Shown here: positions 61,510-64,000 of the stretch, piece after piece
Numbering within the stretch: the stretch's first letter is position 1
How the letters are laid out: the number at the start of each line of letters is the position of its first letter
Source of the DNA: Leuctra nigra
Lineage: Eukaryota > Arthropoda > Insecta > Plecoptera > Leuctridae
DNA: 64,000 nucleotides
Direction of reading: 5' to 3'
Assembly: GCA_934045905.1 (NCBI GenBank)
Contig: OW203763.1
Span: 18,978,948 to 19,042,947, forward strand
Made by a program: the position numbers and the translations under genes
The notes under the pieces: generated by a model
Seen by the model: only the letters and a program-made list of their open reading frames with translations
Databases searched by the model: none
What the model was told of the DNA's origin: nothing

Positions 61510-63454
61510 AATATGTGATTGTGGTATAAATACTGTTTTTATATACATATGCATTCTAATATTTAATTTAAAATATTAAAATATATTTCTTTAGACTATT
61601 TTAATGTTTATTTTCAATATTGTTTAACTTCATGAAGAAATGAAGAATCATATACTTTAAAGTTTTTTAAGCTTTTGATCTGAGCGAGTCAGTTTCCATC
61701 TTTGTGGAATGAACAAATATTCATGTTTTTTTCCCTCCTATACATTCAAGATATTTTATTACCATTTTCAATCGCGTTGAATTTGCGACGATATTTCCAT
61801 GCAGTCAAACAAGCGAGTGTGCCAACATCTTCAGATCCAGATCAGAATGTATGAAATCGGCGATAAATTCTATTTTTTGTGGTTGTTAAAACTAAAACCA
61901 TGTATTTTCATCTTTTGCGGTTGCAGGAAATTTTCTTGCTCCATTATTTTCCAGTTCGTCAACTTTGCTTTCGTAAAAAATCTTTCAAAAAGCGAACTTG
62001 AATCTTTTTTTTTCATTCATTCATATTCAGCGCAAAGAAAATAAAACCCAAAGGCTGTGAAAATGAAACGAAACTTCTTCCCTACCTCCCCCCACCTCAA
62101 GGCCCAACTCCTTACATTTGTGGGTTTCTCGACTTTTTTCATAGCAGTTTTTTTTACATTACTTCAAGTACTTGTGAAGTTTTTAAAAGTGTGTCAAAGG
62201 GGGTGGTTTGTCTCCATTTCCAAAACATTTTACAGTCAGTGCCTTTGGTTACTTGAATGGTGTGTCAAAACTTCTGAGAAAAGAAAAGCATGGCATTTAT
62301 TTCGTCTTTTGTCGAAATCGAACTGATTGGTAGTTAAGATTCCGCACTTTTTATCGTGATTTCCATCGGCTCAATGCCCGAATGAAGCAGGTCCAGCCCA
62401 TTAGACCGACTGGTCATAAATAAATGCCGTTTGGCGCGTGGTTTGATCATCTTCTCTGTGTGCTGGTGTCTGACTGGAGATATATCAAACCAATCTCTTA
62501 CCACGATTAATCATTGATTAACTAACAATTCATTACTTTTCGGCTGAGTTGCGAGCCAAGCAATATTTCCGTGACTGCCGCGTGGGAAAGAGCAATGGAG
62601 GGTGAGATATTAGATCGAAGAAGAATTGCAACAGAACTGGAAAAACGAAACGTATTGTTCCAGATTTCAATTCTATATCCTGTTCCTGATCTGTTGTACT
62701 TCCATTACAATTAGAATACTTATAGCTCATTTAATACTTTGCTCGATATTGCATATTTTGATCTTTTTATCTTACTTTCTTCTTAATAAAAGACCGGAAT
62801 TCATTAACAGTTTGAAACAATTCTACCTATTCAAAGAAGCAGAAAATCAAAGTAATTTTCGTCTTCAGCCAAATCGTCGAATACCTAGATGTACAATTTC
62901 GAGATTTTACTGTTCTCTGTCTACAATTTGGAAAGTACTTTAATCCAAACAAATTTTACGCTGCATAGCTGAATGCCGTTATTGGGCCATTGCAACTCAA
63001 ATAAAAATCAAATGGAACTTATTTTGCTATGCATGATTTCCCGACTTCTAGTAGTAATACAAGTATTTTTGGACTTCCATACTGAAACTACTAAAACGTA
63101 GGTATGCTTTAAAATTATATGAAAGAGGAAATGATGACTATACAAACAATGTCATTCTCATTTCAAAACATCTCATATAATATATTTCACGTAATATTTT
63201 CATCTTGCCTTCTGTTTTCTTGATTCGCGTGGAAAATGATTATTCTCTTTTCAACACCCCATCCATCATATAATTATCATTTAGCCGTCGCATTGAATCA
63301 GAATAAAAAGCTCGTGTCGCTTGAATGTACGGCATGCGAGTCAGAAACGTCTCATTCAGTACCAACAGAGGTCTTTATTGAACCCGATATTTTCATTTCT
63401 CCGCGACATTTTCCTCTTCGCACCGCACGGCCTATTTCCTAGCACACGTCTGTC
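61510..63454. other. AT-rich stretch, nothing recognised
   Basis: Open frames up to 105 codons without domain or splice support. Confidence 0.5.
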
Positions 63455-63482
63455 GGGGGCCGGGGTGGGGGCAATGGGGGGG
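63455..63482 (+). other. Canonical G-quadruplex motif
   Basis: Four G runs of 5, 4, 5 and 7 separated by loops CC, T and CAAT. This fits the G3+N1-7 rule with very short loops, so a stable quadruplex is expected. No gene is attached. Confidence 0.85.
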
Positions 63483-64000
63483 AGTACATGCACGGACGAA
63501 CATTCACAAAACACATCCGACAACCTAACGTCTCAGAGAGCCAAAAAAAAGTTCGTGTCTGACAAAAAACGTAAGAAATTAACCGCTGCGAAGAAAATCT
63601 ATAGATATATAGAGAGAGAAATGGAATTGGTGTAGAGCCGACGAACTGGTAAAATTAGGTGTCACCCAAAGGCAATAGAATTCAAAGGTAGCCCACCCGA
63701 AACAGTCCCTTTAGATGTCGGCAATGGCATTCTGAAGCAGACAGAAGCAGCTTGTAATTACGCCGCGAGACATAAGGCTGTTAATAGCGTAGAGAGAAGG
63801 GAACGATTCAATTTGACAAGTCAATAGTACACTGGATCTACTATTCAAACCAGCTATATTCGTTGTCAATTACAATTCTATACTCATAGAGTCTCATGTT
63901 TTCACTTTCATAGTAGCTTGTTTTTATTATCAATGATTGAATCTCCAATAAAGTTGAAAAGTATTGAAAATATCGGATATTTTCGTTTGAAAAATAAATG
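63483..64000. other. Stretch to window end, nothing recognised
   Basis: No supported gene. Confidence 0.5.

Overview
The window reads as gene-poor nuclear DNA from an arthropod, most probably a hemimetabolous insect and perhaps a hemipteran. It is AT-rich (roughly one third GC by eye), has no operons or long bacterial-type ORFs, and is full of decayed non-autonomous transposons, tRNA-derived SINEs, foldback/MITE elements and micro/minisatellites. Three assembly gaps of exactly 200 N lie at 3468-3667, 26126-26325 and 48966-49165. The organism call is inference from repeat style and composition; no mitochondrial or rRNA marker is present. The open frames are about as long as chance predicts for 64 kb in six frames, so nearly all are noise. 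| Layout. 1-1800: a repeat block made of a degenerate tandem array carrying CRE/ETS/YY1-like motifs, a dispersed repeat, and a Helitron-like element with a 95-bp internal tandem repeat. 2115-2251: a palindromic MITE. 7140-7641: a complete tRNA-like cloverleaf between 85-bp direct repeats. 11035-11326: a SINE-like tail running into a long (TCA)n array. 14280-14530: two SINE fragments in opposite orientation. 14902-15106: the best protein-coding evidence in the window, a GC3-rich last exon with splice acceptor, stop and two poly(A) signals on the + strand. 33023-34050, 36430-36700 and 51611-52020: degenerate or regular tandem arrays. 35589-35970 and 37190-37440: foldback elements. 38545-39057: two protein-like minus-strand ORFs of uncertain status. 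45067-45362: a palindromic element with five TATCGATA sites. 50671-51070: a minus-strand coding remnant that stays protein-like across a one-base frameshift. 61092-61430 and 63455-63482: G-rich tracts, the latter a canonical G-quadruplex motif. | Interpretation. If the terminal exon at 14902 is real, much of the first 15 kb may be intron or flank of a + strand gene whose other exons lie outside or were not recognised. The rest is intergenic or intronic DNA shaped by at least three tRNA-SINE types, several MITE/foldback families and satellite-like arrays. No complete gene, CRISPR array, functional tRNA or rRNA could be supported.
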